A stretch of 64,000 nt of DNA, taken from CAVOKN01 sp963696505 (lineage in GTDB: Bacteria > Pseudomonadota > Gammaproteobacteria > Burkholderiales > Rhodocyclaceae). The DNA is taken from the NCBI GenBank assembly GCA_963696505.1, contig CAVOKN010000011.1, positions 161,823 through 225,822 of the forward strand. Reading direction: 5' to 3'. This document shows positions 8,830 to 17,152 of this stretch, piece by piece; the first letter of the stretch is position 1; each line of letters starts with the position of its first letter. The translations under genes and the position numbers were made by a program. Under the pieces are notes generated by a model. That model was not told the origin of the DNA and ran no database searches. It saw only the letters and a program-made list of their open reading frames with translations.

Positions 8830-9678
8830 ATGCGCCAGCACCACGTCCAATGTCTCGGTCCCCACGGCCTGCATCGCATGGCCTACACGGAATGGGGCGA
8901 TGCCGCCAATCCGCGGGTGCTGATGTGCGTGCATGGCCTGACGCGCAACGGGCGCGACTTCGACTTCCTCGCGGCAGCCCTGGCTTCGCATTACCGGGTG
9001 GTATGCCCGGACGTGGTGGGGCGCGGCCGCAGCGACCGCCTCAAGGTGGCCGACGACTACCATCTGCCGCTCTATGTGTCCGACATGGTGACGCTGATCG
9101 CCCGGCTCGGCGTGGAGCAGGTGCACTGGCTCGGCACCTCGATGGGCGGACTGATCGGCATGGCGCTGGCGGCGCACGAGAACACGCCGATCTCGCGCCT
9201 GGTGCTGAACGACGTCGGACCGCTGATTACCGCGGCGTCGATCCGGCGCATCGGCGAGTACGTCGGCCGGGCGCCCACGTTCGCGTCGATCGACGAGGCC
9301 GAAGCCTACCTTCGCCTGGTGGCGGCGAGCTTCGGGCGGCTCACCGACGCCCAGTGGCGGCATCTCACGGTGCATGCCGTAAGCGCCAACGCCGACGGCC
9401 GCTACGAGATGGTGTATGACTCCGCCATTGGCGAGCCTTTCCGCAAGTCGATGGGGGAAGAGGACGTGTCGCTGTGGCCGCTCTACGACGCGCTGCGCTG
9501 CCCGACGCTGGTGATGCGCGGCGCCGAGTCGGATCTGCTGCGGCAGGACACGGCGCTGGAGATGACGACGCGCGGCCCGCGGGCGAGGCTGGTCGAGGTG
9601 CCGGGCGTGGGCCACGCGCCCATGCTGATGGATGACGAGCAGATAGGGGCGGTGAGCGAGTTCCTGATCGGGACCTGA
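8830..9678 (+). CDS. Alpha/beta-fold hydrolase
   Basis: Cytosolic hydrolase of 282 residues. The core sequence VLMCVHGLTRNGRDFDFLA gives the oxyanion-side HG motif. The nucleophile elbow is GTSMGG (Ser), a candidate acid lies in the AESD region near 235, and the catalytic His is in GVGHAPML near the C-terminus. The spacing is that of esterase/haloalkane-dehalogenase-like proteins without an obvious signal peptide. The substrate is unknown. The ATG at 8830 has a GGAG ribosome-binding site just upstream. The ABC binding-protein gene follows 26 bases after its stop, so the two may be co-transcribed. Confidence 0.85.
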   Translation: MRQHHVQCLGPHGLHRMAYTEWGDAANPRVLMCVHGLTRNGRDFDFLAAALASHYRVVCPDVVGRGRSDRLKVADDYHLPLYVSDMVTLIARLGVEQVHWLGTSMGGLIGMALAAHENTPISRLVLNDVGPLITAASIRRIGEYVGRAPTFASIDEAEAYLRLVAASFGRLTDAQWRHLTVHAVSANADGRYEMVYDSAIGEPFRKSMGEEDVSLWPLYDALRCPTLVMRGAESDLLRQDTALEMTTRGPRARLVEVPGVGHAPMLMDDEQIGAVSEFLIGT

Positions 9679-9704
9679 CCCGCAGCCATGACGACGAGGA
9701 AGCC

Positions 9705-10890
9705 ATGAGCCGTCACGACGACAGAAGAAGAATCTTCCTCAAGGCAGCGGCCGCGGCGGCGTGGTCCGCGCTGCCGCTGCGTTCGGTGCTGGCGCAGGGC
9801 GCGAAGATCCGCATCGGCCTGATGCTGCCCTATACGGGCACCTACGCCCAACTCGGCTCGGCGATCGAGAACGGCTTCCGCCTCGCGCTCCAGGAGCGCG
9901 ACGGGCGCCTCGGCGGACGCGAGGTCGAGTTCTTCAAGGTGGACGACGAATCCGACCCGGCCAAGGCGCCGGAAAATGCCAGTCGGCTGGTGAGCCGTGA
10001 CAAGGTGGACGTTCTGGTAGGCACGGTCCATTCCGGGGTCGCCCTGGGGATGAGCAAGGTGGCGCGGGAGGCGGGGCTGATCACCGTCGTGCCCAACGCC
10101 GGGGCGGACGCGCTTACCGGCCCGCTGTGCGCTCCCAACATCTTCCGCGCCAGCTTTTCCAACTGGCAGACCATCTACCCCCTGGGCAAGGTGGTGGCGT
10201 CGCGCGGGTTGAAGAGGGCAGTGTTCATCACCTGGAAGTACGCCGCCGGCGAGGAGATGATCGCCGCCTTCCGCCAGGGCTATGAAGAGTCGGGCGGAAA
10301 GCTGATCAAGGAACTGACGCTGCCCTTCCCGAACGTCGAGTTCCAGGCGCTGCTGACCGAGATCGCGTCGGTCAAACCGGATGCCGTGGCCTGTTTCTTC
10401 TCCGGCGGCGGGGCGGTCAAGTTCATGAAGGACTACGCCGCCGCCGGCCTCAAGGGCAAGATTCCGCTGTTCTCCAACTTCCTCACCGAGGGCACGGCTG
10501 GAGGCCGCCGGCGAGGCGGCGCAGGGCATCGAGTCTACCCTGCACTATGGCGACGGCATCGAGACGGCGCGCAACCGGGCCTTCCGCCTTGCCTATGCCA
10601 GGACCTACAAGCTCCAGCCCGACGCTTTTGCGGTGCAGGGCTACGACGCCGCGCTGCTGCTCGCGGCGGGCGCCGATGCCGTGAAGGGCGACGTCGCCCA
10701 GCGCGCGGCGATGATCAGGGCCATGGAGACGGCGAAGATCGACAGCCCGCGTGGCGCCTTCACCATGTCCCGCGCCCACAACCCGGTGATGGACATCTAC
10801 CTGCGCAAGGTGGTGGGCGCCGAGAACCGGGTGATCGGCGTGGCGCACAAGGCGCTGGCAGACCCGGCCCGCGGCTGCAGGCTGGTTTGA
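9705..10890 (+). CDS. ABC transporter substrate-binding protein (branched-chain type), one frameshift
   Basis: Periplasmic binding protein of the Leu/Ile/Val-binding (periplasmic-binding fold I) family, about 395 residues if the frame is repaired. The N-terminus SRHDDRRRIFLKAAAAAAWSA carries a twin-arginine-like motif and hydrophobic stretch. Mature sequence starts near KIRIGLMLPYTGTYAQLG. Homology runs to PLFSNFLTEGT, breaks at about 10496-10499, and resumes one frame over with EAAQGIESTLHYGDGIE and GYDAALLLAAGADAV to the stop at 10890. One missing base explains the break. Ligands in this subfamily include branched amino acids, amides and aromatic acids, and none can be chosen. A matching permease follows. 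Confidence 0.82.
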
Positions 10891-10948
10891 GACCGGATCG
10901 TCCGCACGCGGCGTCGCACCAGTCGGCGGACGGCATCGCGCGCTTGCC

Positions 10949-11815
10949 ATGGACTTTGTGTTCTTCCTGATCCAGTTGCTCAACGGCCTGCAATACGGCC
11001 TGCTGCTGTTCCTGGTGGCGAGCGGCCTGACCCTGATCTTCGGCATCATGGGCGTGATCAACCTCGCCCACGGCAGCCTCTACATGCTGGGGGCGTATCT
11101 CGCGTTCGCCTTGACCTCGGCCACCGGCAGCCTGTTCCTGGCGATCCTGCTCGGCGTTCCCATCGCCGTCCTGCTGGGACTGACTCTGGAGCGGCTGCTG
11201 TTCCGCCATCTCTACGAACGCGACCATCTCTACCAGGTGCTGCTCACCTACGGCCTGATCCTGGTGTTCGAGGAAGGGCGCAGCCTGCTGTGGGGCGACG
11301 ACGTCCATTCCGTGGCGGTGCCCGCGATTCTGGCCGCCTCGATCCCGCTGACCGACACGCTGAGTTATCCGGTGTATCGGCTGGCGATGTCGGGGGTCTG
11401 CCTCGCGGTCGCCCTCGGCCTGTGGTGGCTGATCCAGCGCACCCGGCTGGGCATGGCAATCCGCGCCGGCAGCCACGACCGGGAAATGGTTCAGGCCCTG
11501 GGCATCGACATTCGTCGGGTCTACCTGCTGGTGTTCGCGCTCGGGGTGGCACTGGCGATGCTGGCGGGCATGCTTGCCGCGCCCCTGTCCTCGGTGTTTC
11601 CCAACATGGGGGCTCAGGTGCTGATCCTGTGCTTCGTCGTGGTGGTGATCGGCGGACTGGGTTCGGTCTGGGGCGCGCTGGTCGCGGCGCTGCTGATCGG
11701 CATGGCCGACACCTTCGGCAAGGTGTGGCTGCCCGAGGCGGCGGGGGCGCTGGTCTACGGACTCATGGCGCTGGTGCTGCTGTGGCGGCCCGAAGGGCTG
11801 TTCCGCCGCGGGTGA
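10949..11815 (+). CDS. Branched-chain-type ABC permease (LivH-like)
   Basis: Inner-membrane permease of 288 residues. It has the LivH signature GLTLIFGIMGVINLAHGSLYMLGAYLAF and the conserved coupling segment TRLGMAIRAGSHDREMVQALGI, with VVVIGGLGSVWGALVAALLIG near the end. It should pair with a LivM-like permease and two ATPases to import a ligand delivered by the preceding binding protein. None of those partners is present in the window: the next gene is convergent. The locus is therefore either incomplete or relies on subunits encoded elsewhere. Confidence 0.85.
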   Translation: MDFVFFLIQLLNGLQYGLLLFLVASGLTLIFGIMGVINLAHGSLYMLGAYLAFALTSATGSLFLAILLGVPIAVLLGLTLERLLFRHLYERDHLYQVLLTYGLILVFEEGRSLLWGDDVHSVAVPAILAASIPLTDTLSYPVYRLAMSGVCLAVALGLWWLIQRTRLGMAIRAGSHDREMVQALGIDIRRVYLLVFALGVALAMLAGMLAAPLSSVFPNMGAQVLILCFVVVVIGGLGSVWGALVAALLIGMADTFGKVWLPEAAGALVYGLMALVLLWRPEGLFRRG

Positions 11816-11833
11816 GCAGAGGGTAGGCCGGCC

Positions 11834-12511
11834 CTAATCGCCGCCGCAGCCGCCTCCACCGCCATCGCCCCCGTCTCCGGAGCCGTCGCCCGAACCGCCG
11901 TCGCCGAAGCCGTCGGTGCCGCCGTCGAAGCTGTCGCTGGAGAAGTCGCCGCCGCAGTGCGCGCTGCCGTCCCCGTTGCGCCGCAGCGCGCTGCAATCGG
12001 CGGTGTAGCGGAAGCCGTCGGCGATGCCGAGTTTCGCGTCCAGGGCGAACAGCAGGGGCAGCCGGGTGGGCTTGCGCGGATCGATGTTCTCCTCGCGGCA
12101 GGCGTGCCACCACACCCGCCGCAGTCCCTCGTTGTTGCGACGCTCGGCGCCGAGCACGACGGCGGGCGTATGGTGCAGCATGCCGCCGAACGCCTTGCGG
12201 CAGAAGACCTGGTAATGCCGCGTGTAGAGGATGAACTCGTGCCACAGGTCGTCGGCGACCTGGGAAGGCATGGAGACGAAGCGGCGCCCGCCCTGGAGAT
12301 AGGCGAGGAAGAATTGCCGCAGGCCGCGCGAGGCCAGTTGCCGATCCTTGAAAGACAGTTCCGGACGGCGCTGGCCCAGCCGTTCCAGGAGCCCCGCTGG
12401 GAATGGGTAGCTGCGGATGAACTGCGCACGCGCCAACCGGCGCCAGCTGGACCAGACGATCCACAGCGCGAAGGCGAGCACGGCGGCGACGGCGGCGAAG
12501 GGCGCGGACAT
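11834..12511 (-). CDS. Glycine-rich-tail protein (GRDP-like domain)
   Basis: Protein of 225 residues. A single N-terminal membrane helix (AAVAAVLAFALWIVW) precedes a soluble domain. The motif DDLWHEFILYTRHYQVFC then FGGMLHHTP resembles the WH...FGGFLHH core of the glycine-rich-domain-containing-protein family. The last ~45 residues are almost only Gly, Asp and Ser, a low-complexity tail ending GGGGGCGGD. The function is unknown. A tail anchored at the membrane surface is likely. The start at 12511 gives the helix directly at the N-terminus. It is convergent with the permease gene and 18 bases from it. Confidence 0.65.
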   Translation of the reverse strand: MSAPFAAVAAVLAFALWIVWSSWRRLARAQFIRSYPFPAGLLERLGQRRPELSFKDRQLASRGLRQFFLAYLQGGRRFVSMPSQVADDLWHEFILYTRHYQVFCRKAFGGMLHHTPAVVLGAERRNNEGLRRVWWHACREENIDPRKPTRLPLLFALDAKLGIADGFRYTADCSALRRNGDGSAHCGGDFSSDSFDGGTDGFGDGGSGDGSGDGGDGGGGGCGGD

Positions 12512-12673
12512 GTCGGAAGGATGGTCGTCGGAACGAAAGTCAGAGTCTAGCGTACGGTGTTTGCTCCCATCGCCGCACGGATGGGGTGTTCCGGGCGGCC
12601 CGCCGCCTGTCATGGGACTGTCACCCCTGCTGGCTATGTTGTCGCCTCCCCAACAACCCGGGACAGACCGACC

Positions 12674-13873
12674 ATGCCCTCCATTCACCTGTTTGCCGGC
12701 GTGCTCGCCGCGGCGCTGATCGCGGCGCCGGCCGCGCCGACCCTGGCCGGCGAGCGCGAAGCCGGCGAGCGCCAGCCCATCGTCATCGGCCACCGCGGCG
12801 CCAGCGGCTACCTGCCCGAGCACACCCTCGAAGCCTACGCGCTGGCGATCGAGATGGGCGCCGACTATATCGAGCCTGACCTGGTGGCCACGAAGGACGG
12901 CCACCTTATCGCGCGCCACGAACCCATGCTGGGAGGCACCACAAACGTAGCCGAGCTGGCGCAGTTCTCCTCGCGCAAGGCGACGAAGATCGTCGATGGC
13001 GTGGCCGAGGAGAACTACTTCGCCTCCGACTTCACTCTGGCCGAGATCAAGACGCTGCGCGCCAAACAATCCCGCGCCGGGCGCCCGACCCAGTTCGACG
13101 GCCTGTTCGATGTTCCGACCTTCGACGAGGTGATCGAGCTGGTGAAGCGCAAGTCGCGCGAAAAAGGTCGCACCATCGGCATCTATCCCGAGACCAAGCA
13201 CCCGACCTTCCACGATGGACTCGGGCTGTCGCTGGAGGAGCCTCTGGTGGCAGCCCTCCGGCGCGCCGGCTGGAACCGCAAGGACGCGCCGGTGTTCATC
13301 CAGTCCTTCGAGCAGTCCAACCTCAAGCAGTTGCGGCGCATGACGCCGGTGCGGCTGGTGCAGCTCGTGGACGCCAACGATGCACTGCCCGACGGCAGCA
13401 TGGACTTCACGCCGCCCTTCGACCGGCCGTACGACTGGACCGTGTCGGGCGATCCCAGGCTGCTGGCACGCACCTTCGGCTACTTCGTCACCCCGGCCGG
13501 TCTGAAGGAGATCGCTACTTATGCCGATGGCGTGGGGCCGTGGAAGCGCTACCTGGTGCGGCTGGCGAACGGCGAGAAAAAGGTGTTCCCGGAGATCGTG
13601 CAGAACGCCCACAAGGCGGGGCTGATGATCCACACCTGGACCTTCCGCAGCGAGCAGGGCCAGTTGCTGCCCCAGTATGCAGGCAATCCGCTCAACGAGT
13701 ACTTCGAGTTCTACGGGCTGGACATCGACGGCGTGTTCTCCGACTTTCCCGACACCGCGGTCGCGGCCCGCACCCTGCACCAGATCGCCGCCGACCCGAA
13801 GCTGGCGGAATGCCTCACCGGCGAGCGTGGCGGACCGAAGCGCGGCCGTCCCGACTGCCCCGACGAGAACTGA
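12674..13873 (+). CDS. glpQ: Glycerophosphodiester phosphodiesterase, periplasmic
   Basis: Hydrolyses deacylated phospholipids (glycerophosphodiesters) to glycerol 3-phosphate plus alcohol. Protein of 399 residues with a signal peptide (MPSIHLFAGVLAAALIAAPAA). It has the catalytic GHRGASGYLPEHT with the general His, the metal-binding IEPDLV, and ARHEP with the second His. The C-terminal LDIDGVFSDFPD is the usual GDPD end. Length and features match the periplasmic GlpQ class. It stands alone, followed by a strong GC hairpin. Its link to phosphorus supply fits the adjacent phosphonate island, though no shared operon is visible. Confidence 0.9.
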   Translation: MPSIHLFAGVLAAALIAAPAAPTLAGEREAGERQPIVIGHRGASGYLPEHTLEAYALAIEMGADYIEPDLVATKDGHLIARHEPMLGGTTNVAELAQFSSRKATKIVDGVAEENYFASDFTLAEIKTLRAKQSRAGRPTQFDGLFDVPTFDEVIELVKRKSREKGRTIGIYPETKHPTFHDGLGLSLEEPLVAALRRAGWNRKDAPVFIQSFEQSNLKQLRRMTPVRLVQLVDANDALPDGSMDFTPPFDRPYDWTVSGDPRLLARTFGYFVTPAGLKEIATYADGVGPWKRYLVRLANGEKKVFPEIVQNAHKAGLMIHTWTFRSEQGQLLPQYAGNPLNEYFEFYGLDIDGVFSDFPDTAVAARTLHQIAADPKLAECLTGERGGPKRGRPDCPDEN

Positions 13874-13882
13874 TCCGCGTTA

Positions 13883-13907
13883 CCGGGTGCCGCGCGGCGG
13901 CACCCGG
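13883..13907. terminator. GC-rich hairpin between convergent genes
   Basis: CCGGGTGCC and GGCACCCGG form a perfect 9-bp stem with a 7-base loop, ten bases after the glpQ stop and before the end of the convergent HD-domain gene. There is no T-run, so it may act as a bidirectional structural terminator or only as an mRNA-stabilising stem. Confidence 0.5.
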
Positions 13908-13958
13908 CCACGACACGTACTCCAAGTGATCGGCGGGCCCGCCGGCCTGGCTCGCGGT

Positions 13959-14606
13959 TCAGACGAGGCAGCCCTGCGCCAGCTTCTGAAAACGGCCCAC
14001 TGCACCGGACTTGAGCGGTTCGGCGTTGGCGCGGTCGTCCCAGCGCCGCAGCAGAATGGCTTCGCGCGCGTGGGCACCACGCAGAAAGGCTTCGATCTCA
14101 TCCTGCGACATCGGACCGCCATTGCGTTCCAGGCTGGTCCGGGCACTGCGGTGCAGTCGGTCCAGGTAGCCCGGCTCGACGGCACAGAGGTAGCGCTTCG
14201 CTTCGGCATGCAGGCGTACCGGTTCCGTGATGCCCGGTCCGAACCACAAGCTCAGGAAGGCGGCGCCGATCATGGCATGGCGATCGCGTCCGACGGGGGC
14301 GCTGGCGACACAGAAATCCTCCAGCAGCAGATGTCCGATGTCGTGCAACAGGCTTGCGGTGATCAGTTCGGCCTCGGCACCGGCCTGCTGTGCCAGCGCG
14401 GCGCAGCGCAGCGCATGGTCGAGGGCGCTGATCCCGGGCGCAACCATCTCCCGGCTGCCTTGATCGACGACCAGGCGCCAGAGCGCGCTCAGGTCGCGCG
14501 CCGCATCGGCGGCTGCCCAGCGGGCGGGCACGTCGCGCCGTGCCACCGGCAGGGTTTTCTTCAGTCCGGAGCTTGCGCCGCGGTCGCGGTGGGGCGCACT
14601 GGTCAT
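13959..14606 (-). CDS. Phosphonate-associated HD-domain protein 1 (PhnZ-like)
   Basis: Protein of 215 residues with the HD signature SLLHDIGHLLLED, then GRDRHAMIGAAFLSLWFGP, VRLHAEAKRYLC and EPGYLDRLHRSARTSL. This pattern belongs to the phosphonate-operon HD family related to the mixed-valence di-iron oxygenase PhnZ. Such proteins cleave hydroxylated aminophosphonates when paired with a hydroxylating dioxygenase, which is not seen here. It is the last gene of the leftward phosphonate cluster, 69 bases after the FAD oxidoreductase gene. A second member (22439-22996) lies at the other side of the cluster. Its exact substrate is open. Confidence 0.8.
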   Translation of the reverse strand: MTSAPHRDRGASSGLKKTLPVARRDVPARWAAADAARDLSALWRLVVDQGSREMVAPGISALDHALRCAALAQQAGAEAELITASLLHDIGHLLLEDFCVASAPVGRDRHAMIGAAFLSLWFGPGITEPVRLHAEAKRYLCAVEPGYLDRLHRSARTSLERNGGPMSQDEIEAFLRGAHAREAILLRRWDDRANAEPLKSGAVGRFQKLAQGCLV

Positions 14607-14675
14607 GTGAAATGCATATCTGTCTGCGAACTGAATACGCGAGTCTAGGACGCGGACGTTACGGCTTCGTTTCAG

Positions 14676-15908
14676 TCAGCCGCTGCACTTCGCCGCCCGG
14701 GCGGCGATGCAGCGCTCGGCCCACTGCGCCGACCAGGGGTCGAAAATGCCGAATCGATCCGGTGCGAATCTGCCCGCCAGGTCGGTGTCCGCACAGCCCT
14801 CCGCGAGGTTCACAGCGACCCGCGCCAGTCCGGCCGACACCGCGATACCGGCGCCGTTGCAAGCTCCCAGCACCATCAGGTTGGTCCACGGCGGAATCCC
14901 TCCCACGGCGAACTCGCCGTCCGGCGAATAGCCCGAGGGACCGGCGATGTGATGCCGCAGCCCCAGTTCGAGCAGGCGCGGCGCGTAGCGTTGCAGCAGC
15001 TCGAAACGGGCCTCCAGCGCAGCAAATCCGTCGTCCTCGCCGAAGGCGAAGCCGGCGAGGTCCACCGGCAGTTGGCGCGGGTCTGCCGTCGCGCCGCGCG
15101 ACTCGCGCAGGCCGAACAGGATCGACCCAAGCTCGGGCCGGCTGTACAGGCGCAGGTCCGGAGCTAATACCATGGGCATGTTCTCCGGCGCCAGCGGCGA
15201 AGGTTCGGTGATCCAGTACCGGGAGCGCACCGGCGCGTAGGGCACGGCACAACCGAGCGGCGCGAGCAATGCGTTGGTCCAGGCGCCGGCGGCGACCCAC
15301 ACACGCTCCGGAACCCAAGCATCGTCACCGACGCGCACCCGCACCCGCTCGCCGTCGGCGTCGGCGTCGATTCGTGCCGCGCTGCCCCATTGGAAGCGTA
15401 CCCCGCGGTGCCGCGCGCTGGCGGCGTAGGCGCTGGCGAGGAGGCAGGGATCAGTGTAGGCCTCGTCCGGGAACCACAGTCCCTGCGCGAAGGCAGAGCA
15501 GGCCAGCCAGGGCAGCCTGTCGGCGAAATAGACGGGGGCTTCGACCAGACTGTTGACACCATGCAGCGCCGCCGTGGCCTGGTGGTCGGCCAGGGTGGCG
15601 CGGGCGGCGTCGCTCGCCGCGACGTGCAGGGCACCGCAGCGGTGCAGTGGCACTTCGAAGCCCTCAGCACGCAGATCCTCGATCGCCGCCAGCGTGCGCT
15701 GCACCAGCGGCACCCAGTGGGTTCTGCGCCAGGGCCGCGCCAGCGAAATCAGGGCGGCGGCGCGGGCGGTCGCCTGGGAGGCCAGCGGATTCGGGTCCAC
15801 CACCAGTATGTCGTTGGGGTCGGCAACGCGCTGCGCCAGTTCCCGCGCCAGGGCGCTGCCGAGGATGCCGGCCCCGACGATGACCTGCGTGGCGCGGGGC
15901 ATACGCAT
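14676..15908 (-). CDS. FAD-dependent oxidoreductase (DAO family)
   Basis: Protein of 410 residues with an N-terminal dinucleotide fold VIVGAGILGSALAREL and the acidic strand end VVDPNP. The C-terminal part has GYSPDGEFAVGG and LGACNGAGIAVSAGLARV, the usual flavin-contacting end of glycine/sarcosine oxidase-like enzymes. It lies between phnW and the first HD-domain gene in the phosphonate cluster. FAD oxidoreductases in other phosphonate clusters oxidise N-methylated 2-aminoethylphosphonate to phosphonoacetaldehyde. A similar role is plausible but is inference from context. A second ATG two codons in (15902) could also be the start. Confidence 0.8.
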   Translation of the reverse strand: MRMPRATQVIVGAGILGSALARELAQRVADPNDILVVDPNPLASQATARAAALISLARPWRRTHWVPLVQRTLAAIEDLRAEGFEVPLHRCGALHVAASDAARATLADHQATAALHGVNSLVEAPVYFADRLPWLACSAFAQGLWFPDEAYTDPCLLASAYAASARHRGVRFQWGSAARIDADADGERVRVRVGDDAWVPERVWVAAGAWTNALLAPLGCAVPYAPVRSRYWITEPSPLAPENMPMVLAPDLRLYSRPELGSILFGLRESRGATADPRQLPVDLAGFAFGEDDGFAALEARFELLQRYAPRLLELGLRHHIAGPSGYSPDGEFAVGGIPPWTNLMVLGACNGAGIAVSAGLARVAVNLAEGCADTDLAGRFAPDRFGIFDPWSAQWAERCIAARAAKCSG

Positions 15909-15940
15909 CGCCGGCCTTGGCGTGGTGCGCGGGCGCCGCC

Positions 15941-17071
15941 TCAGGCGGCTTGAGGCGCGAGGTTGTCAACGCCCATTTCGGCCAGCGCGTCGCGGATCGC
16001 CGCCACTGCCGCCGCCATCGTGAGGTGATCGATGGCACCGATGCAGCCGACGCGGAAGGTTTCGATGCGGGTGAGCTTGCCGGGGTAGAGGATGAAGCCG
16101 CGCTCGCGCACCCGCGTGTAAAGCTCGGGAAAGCGGTAGGCAGGGTCGCGCGGCGCGTGGAAGGTGAGGATGATGGGCGCGCGCAGTTCCGGCGGCAGGA
16201 AGCTCGCGATGCCCATCTCGGCCATGCCCTCGACCAGTTCGGCGCAGTTGCGACGGTAGCGGGCGAGTCGCGCCGGCTGGCCGCCTTCCTCGATGAACTG
16301 GTTTACGGCCGCGCGCAGCGCCGCCACCACGTGGGTGGGCGGCGTGAAGCGCCATTGCGTCGTGCGCTGCACGTACTGCCACTGGTCGGCGAGGTCCATC
16401 GCCAGCGAATGGCAGTTGCCGGCGGACGCTTCCAATGCGTCGCGCCGCACGATGACGAAGCCCATCCCCGGAACGCCTTCCAGGCACTTGCCCGAAGCGG
16501 CCACCAGCGCCTCGAAGGGCATGCTGCGGGCATCGATGTCGAGGGCGCCGAAGGAGCTCATGGCGTCCACGATCAGCCGTCGCCCCTGGCGCGCCACCGC
16601 CGCGGCGATCTCGGGTAGCGGATTCAGCATGCCGGTGCCGGTCTCGCAATGCACCTGGGCGACGTGGGAGATGGCGGGGTCGCCGGCCAGCGCCGCCTCG
16701 ATGACGCCGGGATCGGCAGCGCGGTCCTCGCCGAAGGGCAGCACCACCGCCGTGCGCTTGAGGTAACCAAGGATGCGCACGATGCGCTGGCAATAGGCGC
16801 CGTTGTCCGGCACCAGGATCTTGGCGCCTCGCGGCACCAGCGTTCCCAGTGCCGCCTCCACCGCGAAGGTGCCGCTGCCCTGGAGAGGGACGCAGACGTG
16901 ATGCTCGGTCGCGTGGACGATGGCCGGCAGGTCGCGGCACAGGCTGGCGGTGATCGCGTTGAATGCGCCGTCCCAGGAACCCCAGTCGCGCAGCATCGCT
17001 TCGCGCGTGCGGCGCGAGGTGGTGAGGGGGCCGGGGGTGAGCAGGATCGGGTCGGGCGTTTCGTTCGTCAT
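15941..17071 (-). CDS. phnW: 2-aminoethylphosphonate-pyruvate transaminase
   Basis: PLP enzyme of 376 residues, transferring the amino group of 2-aminoethylphosphonate to pyruvate to give phosphonoacetaldehyde and alanine. It begins ETPDPILLTPGPLTTSRRTREAML, typical of PhnW and the alanine-glyoxylate aminotransferase fold. The PLP site comprises LIVDAMSSFGAL and AASGKCLEGVPGMGFV, with the Schiff-base Lys in SGK. MALDLADQW-like and QWRFTPPTHVV segments follow the family. The start is placed at 17071 (MTNETPD); the longer reading runs into a palindromic repeat. First catabolic step of the island. Confidence 0.92.
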   Translation of the reverse strand: MTNETPDPILLTPGPLTTSRRTREAMLRDWGSWDGAFNAITASLCRDLPAIVHATEHHVCVPLQGSGTFAVEAALGTLVPRGAKILVPDNGAYCQRIVRILGYLKRTAVVLPFGEDRAADPGVIEAALAGDPAISHVAQVHCETGTGMLNPLPEIAAAVARQGRRLIVDAMSSFGALDIDARSMPFEALVAASGKCLEGVPGMGFVIVRRDALEASAGNCHSLAMDLADQWQYVQRTTQWRFTPPTHVVAALRAAVNQFIEEGGQPARLARYRRNCAELVEGMAEMGIASFLPPELRAPIILTFHAPRDPAYRFPELYTRVRERGFILYPGKLTRIETFRVGCIGAIDHLTMAAAVAAIRDALAEMGVDNLAPQAA

Positions 17072-17096
17072 GAATGGTGGAAAGACGCTTGGTTTG

Positions 17097-17152
17097 CGTA
17101 GGTTGCGCCGTGCGCACCATGATGTGGCCCGGTGCGCACGGCGCACCCTACG
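17097..17152. repeat. Palindromic GTAGGGTGCGCCGTGCGCACC-type repeat
   Basis: A 22-bp arm (17097-17118) and its near-perfect inverse (17131-17152) around a 12-base loop form a strong hairpin between phnW and the alcohol dehydrogenase gene. The right arm just overlaps the dehydrogenase stop. The same core recurs near 8490, 39420 and in tandem at 48452-48710. It may end or stabilise the upstream message. Confidence 0.75.

Noticed and set aside
17072..17146. Longer N-terminus for PhnW
   Set aside because: The extra codons read through a palindromic repeat, and homology begins at METTNE-like MTNETPDP (17071).
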